DNA of 64,000 nucleotides from Acrocarpospora phusangensis (GTDB taxonomy: Bacteria; Actinomycetota; Actinomycetes; Streptosporangiales; Streptosporangiaceae). The stretch spans positions 39,410 to 103,409 of the forward strand of contig NZ_BOOA01000028.1 of assembly GCF_016862995.1 (NCBI RefSeq), written 5' to 3'. The notes below the pieces were generated by a model. It was not told the DNA's origin. It did not search any database and was given only the letters and a program-made list of their open reading frames with translations. The first letter of the stretch is position 1. Each line of letters begins with the position of its first letter. A program made the position numbers and the translations under genes. Below, piece after piece: positions 36,562 through 46,939 of the stretch.

Positions 36562-38476
36562 CGACGTACTCGCCGAGGCGGTCGGCGCTGGGGGCGAACA
36601 CCCGCCCGCCGTTGCGGCGGGCCACCTCGTCCACGAACTCGCGCAGCCGCTCGTCGGCGGCGAGCATGAAGACGTTCATGGTCGCGCGGCGGCGGGTCAT
36701 CTTGTCGACCTCGGCCAGCGTGAGTTCGAGGGTCTCCCGGGAGGGCGGCCATTCGAAGCGCGGCACCCCGTTGCGCATCAGGTGGGCGGTCGGCTCGCCG
36801 TCGGTGACGACCAGCACGACGGGTTCGAAGTCGGGGTGCCGGTCGAGGTGGCGGCCCGCGATGAGCAGCGCGTGGTGCAGGTTGGTGCCCTGCACCATGT
36901 CCCATTCCAGCCCGGCCAGCTCGTCCGGGGCCAGCACCCTGGCGTAGTTGGAGAAGCCGACGATCTGCACGGAGTCCTGCGGGAACTTGGAGGACACCAG
37001 GGCCTGCAGGGCCAGCGCGGTCTGCTTGGCCGCCGCCCAGGTGCCGCGCAGCGCCATCGAGTACGACAGGTCCACCAGCAGGCAGACGGCGGCGGCCGAG
37101 CGGCGCTCGGTCTCGGACACCTCGAAGTCGTCCACCGAGAGCCGGATCCGCCCGTCGGACCCGCCGCGCCGCACCCCGTTGATGACGGTGCGGACCACGT
37201 CGATGGGCTGCTCGTCGCCGAACCGCCACGGCCGGGTGGAGCCGGTGAGCTCGCCGGCCGCGCCCGCGTCCCGCTGGTCGTGGTCGCCGCGCCGGCTGGA
37301 GTCCAGGGAGGCGAAGACGCGCCGCAGCGCGGTCTCTCCCAGGCGGCGTACGGCCTTCGGCGTGAGCTCCAGCTTGCCGCGGTGGCGGCGCAGGTAACCC
37401 TGGCTCTCCAGCTCGCGCTCGATCCGGCGCAGCGCCTCCAGGTCGTCCACGCCGGAGCGGCCGAGCGCACGGCGTACGGCGGCCTCGTCGATGTCGTCCA
37501 GCCGGGCGCCCGGATAGTCCTGGCGCAGGGCGGTCTCCAGCTCGCTCAGGTCGGCCAGCTCCTGGAGGGCGCCGACCGCGTCGCCCATGCCCATCGGGTC
37601 GTCGCCGCTGACCCGCTCGGGGGAGCTCCAGGACAGGTCGGGGCGGCGGCTGTACAGGGAGTCGCCGAGACGGCGCATCTGCTCGGCCAGGCCGGCCCGC
37701 TCCAGGGTCTGGGCCATCAGCCCGGCCAGTTCCTCGCGCTGCTGCGGGGTGAGCGAGGCCAGCAGCCGCTGCGCGGCCGCGGCCCGCCGGGCCAGCTGGT
37801 CGACGAGCTCCTCCAGGTTCCGCGGATTCTCCGGGAACATGTCCCCATATTTCCGCATGAAGTCGTCGAAGTCGTCTTGGGTGTGCCGGCCCTGGGCGTC
37901 CCTGTCCAGCATGTCGTTCAGGTCGGACATCATCTGCCGGACGCGTTCCATCGCCTCCGGGTCCGGGTTGGCCAGGGCCTGCTTCATGCCGCGGAACTGG
38001 CTGTCCAGGATCTCCCTGCGGAGCAGGTCGCGCAGCTCGTCGAAGGTCCGGCGGGCCGCCGCCGAGCGCCAGTCGTACTCGTCCAGCTCCTGGACGGCGC
38101 GGGCGGTGTCGGACGGCAGCGCGTCCAGGGCGGCCTCGCGGAAGCGCGCGTCGTCGGAGGGGTCGGGGAACAGCTCCGCGCGCTCCTGGCCGATCGCCTT
38201 GTCCAGCAGGGCCCTGGCCCGCTCCAGGGTGCCGTCCAGCCGGGTGTTCTCGCGCAGCTGGCGGCGGCGTTGCCGTACCTGGCGGAGGAGCTCTTCCAGG
38301 CCGCGGCGGTCCTGCGCGTCGGGCAGGCCGCGCTTGAGCAGGTCGCGCAGGGCGTCCAGCGGGGTGGAGCCGGACAGGATGGCGTCGCCCATCTCGTCCA
38401 GGGCCGCGCGCACGTCGTAGGGCGGGGCGAGCGGATCCGGCCCGTCCTGGTATTCGCCGTACCGGTAGGCGGTCAT
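36527..38476 (-). CDS. VWA-domain protein, partner of a MoxR-like ATPase
   Basis: 649 residues from ATG 38476, which overlaps the stop of the ATPase gene (ATGA). The first 430 residues are charged helices with DEYDWRSAAARRTFDELRDLLRREILD and long acid/Arg runs; the C-terminal von Willebrand A domain carries the metal-ion site CLLVDLSYSMALRG (DxSxS), TNLHHALLIAGRHL (Thr) and VVTDGEPTAH (Asp). Together with the AAA protein it forms a MoxR/VWA (magnesium-chelatase-like) pair, chaperone or remodelling factors with unknown clients. A much longer frame upstream is only the shadow of the ATPase gene. Confidence 0.88.
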   Translation of the reverse strand: MTAYRYGEYQDGPDPLAPPYDVRAALDEMGDAILSGSTPLDALRDLLKRGLPDAQDRRGLEELLRQVRQRRRQLRENTRLDGTLERARALLDKAIGQERAELFPDPSDDARFREAALDALPSDTARAVQELDEYDWRSAAARRTFDELRDLLRREILDSQFRGMKQALANPDPEAMERVRQMMSDLNDMLDRDAQGRHTQDDFDDFMRKYGDMFPENPRNLEELVDQLARRAAAAQRLLASLTPQQREELAGLMAQTLERAGLAEQMRRLGDSLYSRRPDLSWSSPERVSGDDPMGMGDAVGALQELADLSELETALRQDYPGARLDDIDEAAVRRALGRSGVDDLEALRRIERELESQGYLRRHRGKLELTPKAVRRLGETALRRVFASLDSSRRGDHDQRDAGAAGELTGSTRPWRFGDEQPIDVVRTVINGVRRGGSDGRIRLSVDDFEVSETERRSAAAVCLLVDLSYSMALRGTWAAAKQTALALQALVSSKFPQDSVQIVGFSNYARVLAPDELAGLEWDMVQGTNLHHALLIAGRHLDRHPDFEPVVLVVTDGEPTAHLMRNGVPRFEWPPSRETLELTLAEVDKMTRRRATMNVFMLAADERLREFVDEVARRNGGRVFAPSADRLGEYVVNDFLRARRHS

Positions 38477-39876
38477 GTCCGGTAGACCGCGCCGCCCGCG
38501 ACGTCGTCCTTGGAGAGGCGGCGCATGAGGTACAGGCCCTCCAGCGCGAACTCCAGCGCGGCTGCGGCGTGGCCGGGGGACTCGTCGCCCTCGCCCATGC
38601 CGAGCCGGGACATGATCTTGGACAGGCCGTCCACCCGGCCGATGCGGCGCAGCAGCTCGGTGGCGGGCACCAGCTCGCCGGACTCGATCTGGGCGCCTTC
38701 GGCGAACTTGTCCAGCAGCGGGGCCAGCTCCAGGCCGCCGAGGGTGTTGCGGAAGGTCTCGGCGGTGGCCCGGCGGAGCAGGTGGGCCAGCACCTCGACC
38801 TCGCGGCCCTCCTCGCTGACCTCGAACTCCACCTTGCCGCGCAGGGTGTGCACGATGCCGGGCAGGTCGCAGACGCGGGTCACCGCGTTCTCCTCGCCGG
38901 TCAGCGCGGCCCGGCGGACCGCGGAGGCGGCGGCGGTCTCGGTGGCCGCGATGGAGAAGCGGGCCGACACGCCGGAGCGGGTGTCCACCGCGGTCGACTC
39001 CCGGACCAGGCGGGTGAACCTGGCGACGATCTCGACCAGGTGCTCGGGCACGTCCGCGCCGATGTCGGGGATGACCTCCTGGCGGATCAGGACCAGCTCG
39101 TCCTCGATCGACTTCGGATAGTGGGTACGGACCTCCGCCCCGAACCGGTCCTTGAGCGGCGTGATGATCCGCCCCCGGTTGGTGTAGTCCTCCGGGTTGG
39201 CGCTGGCGATCAGCAGCAGGTCCAGCGGCAGCCGCAGGTTGTAGCCGCGCACCTGGATGTCCCGCTCCTCCAGCACGTTCAGCAGCGACACCTGGATGCG
39301 CTCGGCCAGGTCGGGCAGCTCGTTGACGGAGAACACGCCCCGGTTGGTCCGGGGCACCAGGCCGTAGTGCACGGTCTCCGGGTCGCCCAGCGTACGCCCT
39401 TCGGCGATCTTGATGGGGTCCACGTCGCCGATCAGGTCGCCCACCGAGGTGTCGGGGGTGGCCAGCTTCTCGCCGTACCGCTCGTCGCGGTGTTTCCAGG
39501 CCACCGTGATCTCGTCCTCGGCGAGCCCCCGGCAGCGCGCGCAGACCGGCGCGTACGGATGGTCGTTGATCTCGCACCCGGCCACCACGGGCGTCCACTC
39601 GTCGAGCAGTCCGACGACGGTGCGGATCAGGCGCGTCTTGCCCTGTCCGCGTTCGCCGAGCAGGACGAGGTCGTGGCCTGCGATCAGGGCGCGTTCGAGA
39701 TGCGGGAGCACGCTCTCGTCGAAGCCCACGATGCCCGGGAACCTGGTCTCGCCGGCGCGCAGGCGGGCCAGCAGGTTCTCCCGGATCTCGGCTTTCACCG
39801 ATCGGTGGACGTGTCCACTCTCGCGCAGTTCACGCAGAGTGCTCAGTGACGGAGCAGGTGCGGGCGATTTGTGCAC
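38473..39876 (-). CDS. MoxR-like AAA+ ATPase (magnesium chelatase I type)
   Basis: About 467 residues from GTG 39876 (39912 possible). Walker A LLGERGQGKTRL, Walker B region GVFSVNELPDLAER, sensor-like LLIASANPEDYTN, arginine finger region PLKDRFGAEV. A Cys cluster GCEINDHPYAPVCARC sits in the insertion after Walker A, as in the actinobacterial branch of this family. It couples ATP hydrolysis to the downstream VWA protein. No chlorophyll or cobalamin genes are near, so a general remodelling role is more likely than metal chelation. Confidence 0.9.
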   Translation of the reverse strand: MHKSPAPAPSLSTLRELRESGHVHRSVKAEIRENLLARLRAGETRFPGIVGFDESVLPHLERALIAGHDLVLLGERGQGKTRLIRTVVGLLDEWTPVVAGCEINDHPYAPVCARCRGLAEDEITVAWKHRDERYGEKLATPDTSVGDLIGDVDPIKIAEGRTLGDPETVHYGLVPRTNRGVFSVNELPDLAERIQVSLLNVLEERDIQVRGYNLRLPLDLLLIASANPEDYTNRGRIITPLKDRFGAEVRTHYPKSIEDELVLIRQEVIPDIGADVPEHLVEIVARFTRLVRESTAVDTRSGVSARFSIAATETAAASAVRRAALTGEENAVTRVCDLPGIVHTLRGKVEFEVSEEGREVEVLAHLLRRATAETFRNTLGGLELAPLLDKFAEGAQIESGELVPATELLRRIGRVDGLSKIMSRLGMGEGDESPGHAAAALEFALEGLYLMRRLSKDDVAGGAVYRT

Positions 39877-40061
39877 GGGATCGAGCCTACGTCGCGGATG
39901 CAACACCCGCATCCGATTGTGCTGCGGATCTTGACCATTCAGTGACGAATCGGGTGAGTTCTGGAACGGTGTTGTGGGGAGAATCGGGCATGAGAGCTAT
40001 GAGGCAGATCGATACGAGATAGACGAGATGACGGACTTGTCCTGATGAGAGGGGGCGCGCG

Positions 40062-41237
40062 ATGGCGGTTTTGACGAGCCGGTTCGCTGACGGACTAGCC
40101 GTCGGGCCCGACCTGGTGGAAGGCGCGGAGACCGCGATCCGGCGGGCTCTCGCGGGGCTGACCGGTCGGGCCGACCTGGTGTGCTTCTTCATCTGCGGCG
40201 ACGATCCCGAGGACGTGGCCAGGGCGGGACGGCGGGCGATGGAACTGGCCGGCGACGCCGCAGTGATCGGCTGCAGCGCCACCGGCGTGATCGGCGACAC
40301 CCGGGGCATCGAGCTGACCCCCTCGGTGAGCGCCTGGGCGGCCACGCTGGGCGAGGCCAGGGTGAAGACCTTCGCCCTGGAGTCACTGCGGGCCGACGAC
40401 AGGTTCGTGGTGGTCGGGCTGCCGGAGCGCCAGCTGGACGACCGGGTGGCGATCATGCTGGCCGATCCGTACTCGTTTCCGACCGACGCGTTCGTGGAGC
40501 ACTCCGGCGAGGTGCTCGGGAACCTGCCGCTCATCGGCGGCCTGGCCAACGGCCTCCAGGGCCGGGGATCCGTACGGCTGTTCGCCGACGGCGAGGTCTA
40601 CTCCGACGGCGCCATCGGCGTCATCCTGAGCGGCCCGGTCCAGGTGAGCACGGTGGTCAGCCAGGGCTGCCGCCCGATCGGGCCGACCATGGTGGTCACC
40701 CGCGCCGAGGACAACGTGCTGCTCGAACTCGCCGGCCAGCCCGCGCTGGCCCGGCTGGAGGACATCGTCAGCGCCCTGGACGAGGACGACCGCGAACTCG
40801 TCGCCTCCGGCCTGCAGATCGGCATCGCCATGAACGAGTACGCCGAACGCCACGAGCGCGGCGACTTCCTCATCCGCGGCGTGCTCGGCATCGACCCCGA
40901 ACGGGAGGCCGTCGCCATCGGCGACATCGTGGAGGTCGGCCGCACCGTACGCTTCCAGGTCAGAGACGCCGAGACCGCCGACGAGGACCTGTACGAGCTG
41001 CTCGACGCCCACGTGGCCGAGGGCGGCCGGGTGGACGGCGCCCTGCTGTTCTGCTGCAACGGCCGGGGCTCGGCCATGTTCGGCACCGCCGACCACGACG
41101 CGCTCGCCATCCGCGACACGCTGGGCCCGATCGGCGTGGCCGGCTTCTTCGCCGCCGGGGAGGTCGGCCCGGTGGCCGGCCACAACCACGTGCACGGTTT
41201 CACCGCGTCCGTCCTGGTCTTCTCCACGGCGAGCTGA
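40062..41237 (+). CDS. FIST-domain sensory protein
   Basis: 391 residues. FIST-N at about 20-200: LVCFFICGDDPEDVARAGRRAMEL, AVIGCSATGVIGDTRGIELT (the family's GCSxxGxI motif), then LPLIGGLANGLQGRGSVRLF; FIST-C at about 220-380 with FLIRGVLGIDPEREAVAIGD and ALLFCCNGRGSAMFG ... GVAGFFAAGEVGPVAGHNHVHGFTASVLVF. FIST proteins are predicted small-ligand (amino acid) sensors; this one has no output domain. It precedes the ROK kinase by ten bases and may be cotranscribed. GAGAGGGGG is the ribosome site. Confidence 0.9.
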   Translation: MAVLTSRFADGLAVGPDLVEGAETAIRRALAGLTGRADLVCFFICGDDPEDVARAGRRAMELAGDAAVIGCSATGVIGDTRGIELTPSVSAWAATLGEARVKTFALESLRADDRFVVVGLPERQLDDRVAIMLADPYSFPTDAFVEHSGEVLGNLPLIGGLANGLQGRGSVRLFADGEVYSDGAIGVILSGPVQVSTVVSQGCRPIGPTMVVTRAEDNVLLELAGQPALARLEDIVSALDEDDRELVASGLQIGIAMNEYAERHERGDFLIRGVLGIDPEREAVAIGDIVEVGRTVRFQVRDAETADEDLYELLDAHVAEGGRVDGALLFCCNGRGSAMFGTADHDALAIRDTLGPIGVAGFFAAGEVGPVAGHNHVHGFTASVLVFSTAS

Positions 41238-41247
41238 GGGCCCGGTC

Positions 41248-42414
41248 ATGGTCGTGCTCGCGATCGACGTCGGCGGCACCAAGTTCGCGGCCGGCCTGGT
41301 GGACACCGACGGCGAGCTGCTGTTCTCGGAGCGGGTCCCCACGCCGCAGGGCGGGGACGCCGACGCCTTATGGAAGACGCTGATCCGCCTGACCGACAGC
41401 GTGACCGCGCACGCCCCGCACGGCACGTCCGGCCTGCTCGGCGTCGGGGTCGGCGTCGGCGGCCCGATGACCTGGCCGGACGGCGTGGTCTCGCCGCTCA
41501 ACATGCCCGGCTGGCGCGACTTCCCGCTGGTCGACCGCCTGGCCGAACGGTTCCCCGCCGGCCCGGTACGGATCCACAACGACGCCGTGGCCCTCGCGGT
41601 GGCCGAACACTGGCGGGGCGCCGGGCACGGCAGCGCCAACATGCTCGGCATGGTCGTCTCCACCGGCGTCGGCGGCGGCCTCATCCTGGGCGGCCACCTG
41701 ATCGACGGCGGCACCGGCAACGCCGGGCACGTCGGCCACATCATCGTGGAGCCGGACGGGCCGCCGTGCGGCTGCGGCGGCCGGGGCTGCCTGGAGGCGG
41801 TCGCCCGCGGCCCCGCGCTGGCGAGCTGGGCCCAGTCCCAGGGCTGGCAGCCCGGCTCGGTCACGGCTGACCGGGAAGCCCCGCCAGACACGGCGGACCC
41901 CCAAGCTCGGCGGGACTCGCCAACTTCGCGGGACCCGCAGGACTCGCGGGGTTCGCAGGGGTCGCGGGGTTCGCAGGGGTCGCGGGAATCGCTTGGTTCG
42001 CAGGGCCTGCGGGACTCGCGGCATTCGCCGGAATCGGTGAGTGCGCCGGGTCCGCTGGTCATGCCCGAGCCGCTCTACGTGGAGGCCACGGTCGCCTCGG
42101 CCCGCCAGCTGGCCCTCGACGCCGCCGCCGGGGACCCGGTGGCGCTGACCGCGATGCGCAGGGCGGGCCGCGCGATCGGGCTCGCCCTGGCCTCGGCCAC
42201 CCACCTCTGCGACCTCGACCTGGTCACCATCGGCGGCGGCCTCTCCCAGGCGGGCAGGCTGATCTTCGATCCGCTGGAGGAGACGCTCCGCGCGCACGCC
42301 CGGATGGACTTCGCCCGGCGGGTCCGGGTGCTGCCCGCCGCGCTCGGCCAGGACGCCGGGCTCATCGGCGCGGCGGCCCTCGTCCTGGCGGCCGACCGCT
42401 ACTGGGGCGGATGA
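41248..42414 (+). CDS. ROK-family sugar kinase (glucokinase-like) with a repeat insertion
   Basis: 388 residues. N-terminal phosphate loop VLAIDVGGTKFAAGLVD, catalytic Asp in RIHNDAVALAVAEHW, GTGNAGHVGHIIVEPDG and the ROK zinc motif CGCGGRGCLE, then LVTIGGGLSQAGRLI. Between residues about 210 and 272, just after the zinc motif, is a low-complexity Ser/Asp/Arg/Gln insertion coded by a tandem repeat; ROK kinases normally have about 310-330 residues, so the insertion explains the extra length. A TTA codon lies at 41368-41370. Probable glucose or N-acetyl-sugar kinase; specificity not visible. Confidence 0.88.
   Translation: MVVLAIDVGGTKFAAGLVDTDGELLFSERVPTPQGGDADALWKTLIRLTDSVTAHAPHGTSGLLGVGVGVGGPMTWPDGVVSPLNMPGWRDFPLVDRLAERFPAGPVRIHNDAVALAVAEHWRGAGHGSANMLGMVVSTGVGGGLILGGHLIDGGTGNAGHVGHIIVEPDGPPCGCGGRGCLEAVARGPALASWAQSQGWQPGSVTADREAPPDTADPQARRDSPTSRDPQDSRGSQGSRGSQGSRESLGSQGLRDSRHSPESVSAPGPLVMPEPLYVEATVASARQLALDAAAGDPVALTAMRRAGRAIGLALASATHLCDLDLVTIGGGLSQAGRLIFDPLEETLRAHARMDFARRVRVLPAALGQDAGLIGAAALVLAADRYWGG
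41886..42045. repeat. In-frame minisatellite inside the ROK kinase gene
   Basis: The core unit TCGCGGGGTTCGCAGGGG (18 bases, Ser-Arg-Gly-Ser-Gln-Gly) is perfect twice in tandem at 41944-41961 and 41962-41979; diverged 9-base GAC-TCG-CGG-like units continue on both sides. All units keep the reading frame. Confidence 0.85.
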
Positions 42415-42449
42415 CCTTCCCGTGACGACGACCCTGCGAGGATGACTCC

Positions 42450-43664
42450 ATGGCCGTTCCCCAGGTGACGTACGACGACGTCGTCGCCGCACGCAAGCTG
42501 CTCTCCGACGTGGTCGTGACCACCCCGGTCACGCACTCCCGCGTGCTGTCCGACATCGTCGGCGGCCCGGTCTACCTCAAATGCGAGAACCTCCAGCGCG
42601 CGGGCTCGTTCAAGGTCCGCGGCGCGTACGTGCGGATCGCCCGCCTGAGCGAGGAGGAGCGGTCCCGCGGTGTGGTCGCGGCCAGTGCCGGCAACCACGC
42701 CCAGGGCGTCGCGCTGGCCGCCGGGCTGGTCGGCGCCAAGTCCACGGTCTACATGCCGGAGGGCGCCCCGCTCCCCAAGGTCGAGGCCACCCGTGGGTAC
42801 GGCGCCGAGGTGATCTTCGCCGGTCACACCGTGGACGTAGCCCTGCAGGCCGCCAGGGCGCACGCCGCCGAGACCGGCGCGGTCTTCATCCACCCCTTCG
42901 ACCACCCGGACGTGGTCGCCGGGCAGGGCACGGTCGGCCTGGAGATCCTCGACCAGCTGCCGGAGACCGGCACGATCGTGCTGGCCATCGGCGGCGGCGG
43001 CCTCGCGGCGGGGGTGGCCCTGGCGGTCAAGCAGCTGCGCCCCGGCGTGCGGATCGTCGGCGTGCAGGCCGAACGCGCCGCCGCCTACCCGGAGTCGCTG
43101 GCGGCCGGGCATCCGGTGATGGTCGAACCGGCCACCACCATGGCCGACGGCATCGCGGTCGGCCGCCCCGGCGAGCTGCCGTTCGAACTGATCCACTACC
43201 TGGTGGACCAGGTGGTCACCGTGTCGGAGGAGTCGCTGTCGCGGGCGCTGCTGCTCTGCCTGGAGCGGGCGAAGCTGGTGGTGGAGCCGGCCGGGGTGGC
43301 CGGGGTGGCCGCGCTGCTGGACCAGCCGCACTCCTTCGACACGCCGGTGGTGGCCGTGCTGTCCGGCGGCAACATCGATCCGCTGCTGCTGGCCAAGCTG
43401 CTGCGGCACGGCCTGGCGGCGGCCGGGCGGTACCTGGCGTTCCGGATCCGGCTGCAGGACCGCCCGGGGGCGCTGGCGGCCCTGCTCGGTCGCCTGGCCG
43501 AGCTGCGGGCCAACGTGCTGGAGATCGTGCACGAGCGGGTGGGCGCGCGGCTGCACCTGGACGAGGCCGAGGTGCTGCTCCAGCTGGAGACCCGCGGGCC
43601 CGCGCACTGCGACGAGGTGCTGGGCTCGCTCCGGCGGGACGGCTACAAGCTCACCTTCTCGTGA
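42450..43664 (+). CDS. ilvA: Threonine ammonia-lyase (threonine dehydratase)
   Basis: Deaminates threonine to 2-oxobutanoate. 404 residues. PLP Lys55 in LQRAGSFKVRGAYVR, SAGNHAQGVAL phosphate loop, IGGGGLAAGVALAVK and VLSGGNIDPLLLAKLL; the C-terminal 75 residues (RYLAFRIRLQDRPGALAALLGRLAELRANVLEIVHE) form one ACT domain, as in the catabolic/biosynthetic short form. It starts at ATG 42450 with GAGGATG upstream. Followed by the convergent M1 peptidase. Isoleucine control or catabolic role cannot be told apart. Confidence 0.94.
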   Translation: MAVPQVTYDDVVAARKLLSDVVVTTPVTHSRVLSDIVGGPVYLKCENLQRAGSFKVRGAYVRIARLSEEERSRGVVAASAGNHAQGVALAAGLVGAKSTVYMPEGAPLPKVEATRGYGAEVIFAGHTVDVALQAARAHAAETGAVFIHPFDHPDVVAGQGTVGLEILDQLPETGTIVLAIGGGGLAAGVALAVKQLRPGVRIVGVQAERAAAYPESLAAGHPVMVEPATTMADGIAVGRPGELPFELIHYLVDQVVTVSEESLSRALLLCLERAKLVVEPAGVAGVAALLDQPHSFDTPVVAVLSGGNIDPLLLAKLLRHGLAAAGRYLAFRIRLQDRPGALAALLGRLAELRANVLEIVHERVGARLHLDEAEVLLQLETRGPAHCDEVLGSLRRDGYKLTFS

Positions 43665-43673
43665 GCGGCCGGC

Positions 43674-45122
43674 TCAGCCCGCCGACGGCTTGCTCGGCTT
43701 CGCCGGCTTGAACAGCCAGGCGTCGAACAGGCCGTCCAGCTGCTTGCCGGAGATCTTCTCGGCGAGCGCGATGAACTGGTCGGTGGTGACGTTGCCGTAG
43801 CGGTTGTCGGCGGCCCACTTCTTGATCAGCGCGAAGAAGTCGGCGTCGCCGATGGCCAGGCGCAGCGCGTGCAGCGTCATGCCGCCGCGCACGTAGACCG
43901 AGGCGTTGAACAGGTCGTTGGGCCGGGTCTCGCCGGGCGGGTACTTCCAGATCTCGTCCGTGGCCCCCGCGTACGCGTCGTTGAACGACTGCTGGGCGGT
44001 GCCGTGGCCGCTGTGCTCGCTCCACAGCCACTCCGCGTAGGTGGCGAAGCCCTCGTTGAGCCAGAGGTCGCGCCAGCGTCTGATGCTCAGGCTGTTGCCG
44101 AACCACTGGTGGGCCAGTTCGTGCGCGATGATGCCGGGGTCGGGCTCGAAGCCGCCGTAGATCGGCTTGGTCTGGTTCTCCAGCGCGTAGCCGGCCGCGT
44201 AGTCGTCCACCACGCCGCCGGTCGACTTGAACGGGTACGGCCCGAACACGGTCGCCCAGTAGTCGGTGATCTTGCTGGACTGCTCGTACAGGTTGTTCAG
44301 GATGCCGTTGAAGCGGGGGTCGGTGGCGGCGTAGACCGGGATGCCGCTCTTGGAGACGCCCGTGCGCACCGCGAACTTGCCCGTGGTCATCGTGGCCAGG
44401 TAGGTCGTCATGGGGTTGGTCTCCCGCCACACGAAGGTGGTCTTGCCGTCCTTCGTCTGCGGGGCCCCGGCCAGCTCGCCGTTGGCGATCGCGGTCACGC
44501 CCGCGGGCACGGTCAGCCGGAAGTCGAAGGTGGCCTTGTCGGCCGGGTGGTCGTTGCCGGGGAACCAGGTCTTCGCGCCGTTCGGCTCGGAGGTCACGAA
44601 GGAGCCGTCCGCGGTCGGGATGAAGCCGTAGCTGCCCAGGTTGGGCGACTCGCGCACCGGGTCGGGCGTGCCGGCGTAGGCGACCGCGACCTTGAACGCC
44701 GCCTTGTCCTTGAGGTTGGTGAAGACGGTCAGCTCGTCGCCCTTGCGCTGGAACCGGGCCGGGGCCCCGTTCACGTTCACCGAGCTGACCGTGAACCCGT
44801 GCAGGTCCAGGTTGAACTGCGACAGGTCCTGGACGGCCTTCGCGTCGATGGCCGCCGTCCCGCTCAGGTGCTTGCTCTTCGGCTCGTACGCCAGCGTCAG
44901 CGAGTAGTGCCCGACGTCGTACCCGCCGTTCCCGTCGCCGGGAAAGTAGGGGTCGCCGATGCCGGTGGTCCCGGCGGTGGCGGCCGCCGCCCGGGTCACG
45001 GGCGTGCCGGCCGGCGGCGCGTCCTTGGCCGGAGGCGCGCCGCCCTCGGTGGCGCTGTTGGACGCCGAGCAGGCGACCGTGAGGCCCGCCGCGAGCATGC
45101 TGACAACCTGGCGTCCACGCAT
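43674..45122 (-). CDS. M1-family metallopeptidase lipoprotein
   Basis: Zinc aminopeptidase of about 482 residues, start ATG 45122 after GGAGGGGG; the longer frame to 45185 adds an unlikely leader. Lipoprotein signal MRGRQVVSMLAAGLTVAC, Cys18. Catalytic motif IIAHELAHQWFGNSL with WLNEGFATYAEW 18 residues on (HExxH-x18-E) fits gluzincins. The exopeptidase motif GxMEN is not obvious, so substrate use may differ. Anchored outside, it may trim cell-surface peptides. Confidence 0.9.
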   Translation of the reverse strand: MRGRQVVSMLAAGLTVACSASNSATEGGAPPAKDAPPAGTPVTRAAAATAGTTGIGDPYFPGDGNGGYDVGHYSLTLAYEPKSKHLSGTAAIDAKAVQDLSQFNLDLHGFTVSSVNVNGAPARFQRKGDELTVFTNLKDKAAFKVAVAYAGTPDPVRESPNLGSYGFIPTADGSFVTSEPNGAKTWFPGNDHPADKATFDFRLTVPAGVTAIANGELAGAPQTKDGKTTFVWRETNPMTTYLATMTTGKFAVRTGVSKSGIPVYAATDPRFNGILNNLYEQSSKITDYWATVFGPYPFKSTGGVVDDYAAGYALENQTKPIYGGFEPDPGIIAHELAHQWFGNSLSIRRWRDLWLNEGFATYAEWLWSEHSGHGTAQQSFNDAYAGATDEIWKYPPGETRPNDLFNASVYVRGGMTLHALRLAIGDADFFALIKKWAADNRYGNVTTDQFIALAEKISGKQLDGLFDAWLFKPAKPSKPSAG

Positions 45123-45254
45123 GTGTGACGGCCCCCTCCACGACCCCGATCCCTGAGGAGCAACCCTACGCGAGGGGGGCGACACGTTCAGGCGGCCAGA
45201 TCAGAGCTTTGGGCGGCCATGTCAGGCCATGCGGGTATTCGCGACGGAAAAGAT

Positions 45255-46388
<1,134 letters not shown>

Positions 46389-46389
46389 T

Positions 46390-46403
46390 CACCAAAAATG
46401 GTG
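46390..46403. promoter_or_regulatory. Palindrome between hppD and its Lrp regulator
   Basis: CACCA-AAAA-TGGTG (46390-46403), an AT-centred inverted repeat of the kind bound by Lrp/AsnC dimers, in the 96-base divergent spacer. Confidence 0.45.
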
Positions 46404-46445
46404 GACAATATGCTCAGGAAAAGCGGCGATCATCGGAGCATTGTT

Positions 46446-46913
46446 GTGACCGTTGACCAGTTGGATGTCCGGCTTGTCGCGCTGCTCGAGGAAGAGCCGC
46501 GCATCGGGGTGCTGGAGTGCTCGCGGCGGCTGAACGTGGCGCGCGGGACCGTGCAGGCCCGCCTCGACCGCCTCGCCGCGCGCGGCGTGATCACCGGGTA
46601 CGGCCCGCAGATCGACCCGGCCGCGCTCGGCTACGACGTGACCGCCTTCGTGACGCTGCAGATCCGCCAGGTCAGCGGGCACGATCCGGTGGCCGACCGG
46701 CTGGCCCTCATCCCCGAGGTGCTGGAGGTGCACACGATCACCGGCGCGCACGACATGCTCTGCCGGGTCGTCGCGCGCAGCAACGCCGATCTTCAGCGGG
46801 TGATCGACCAGATCGTGGACGTGCACGGGGTGGTCAGGACCGAGTCCGTGATCGCGCTGGACTCTCCCGTGCCGTATCGAACCCTGCCATTGGTCAAGGC
46901 CGCGCAACGGTAG
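46446..46913 (+). CDS. Lrp/AsnC-family regulator
   Basis: About 155 residues from GTG 46446, chosen for GGAG eight bases upstream; ATG 46398 is an alternative. Helix-turn-helix VDQLDVRLVALLEEEPRIGVLE then NVARGTVQARLDRLAARGVI, followed by the RAM domain (YDVTAFVTLQIRQVSG, GAHDMLCRVVARSNADLQRVIDQIV). Divergent from hppD, it probably regulates tyrosine degradation with an aromatic amino acid as ligand; that assignment is inferred from position. Confidence 0.88.
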   Translation: MTVDQLDVRLVALLEEEPRIGVLECSRRLNVARGTVQARLDRLAARGVITGYGPQIDPAALGYDVTAFVTLQIRQVSGHDPVADRLALIPEVLEVHTITGAHDMLCRVVARSNADLQRVIDQIVDVHGVVRTESVIALDSPVPYRTLPLVKAAQR

Positions 46914-46939
46914 ACGACGATAGCCGCAAGGTAGCTGCA

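Noticed and set aside
38477..39598. Possible 374-residue N-terminal extension of the VWA protein
   Set aside because: The extension is the out-of-frame shadow of the MoxR-like ATPase gene; the ATGA overlap gives a much better start.
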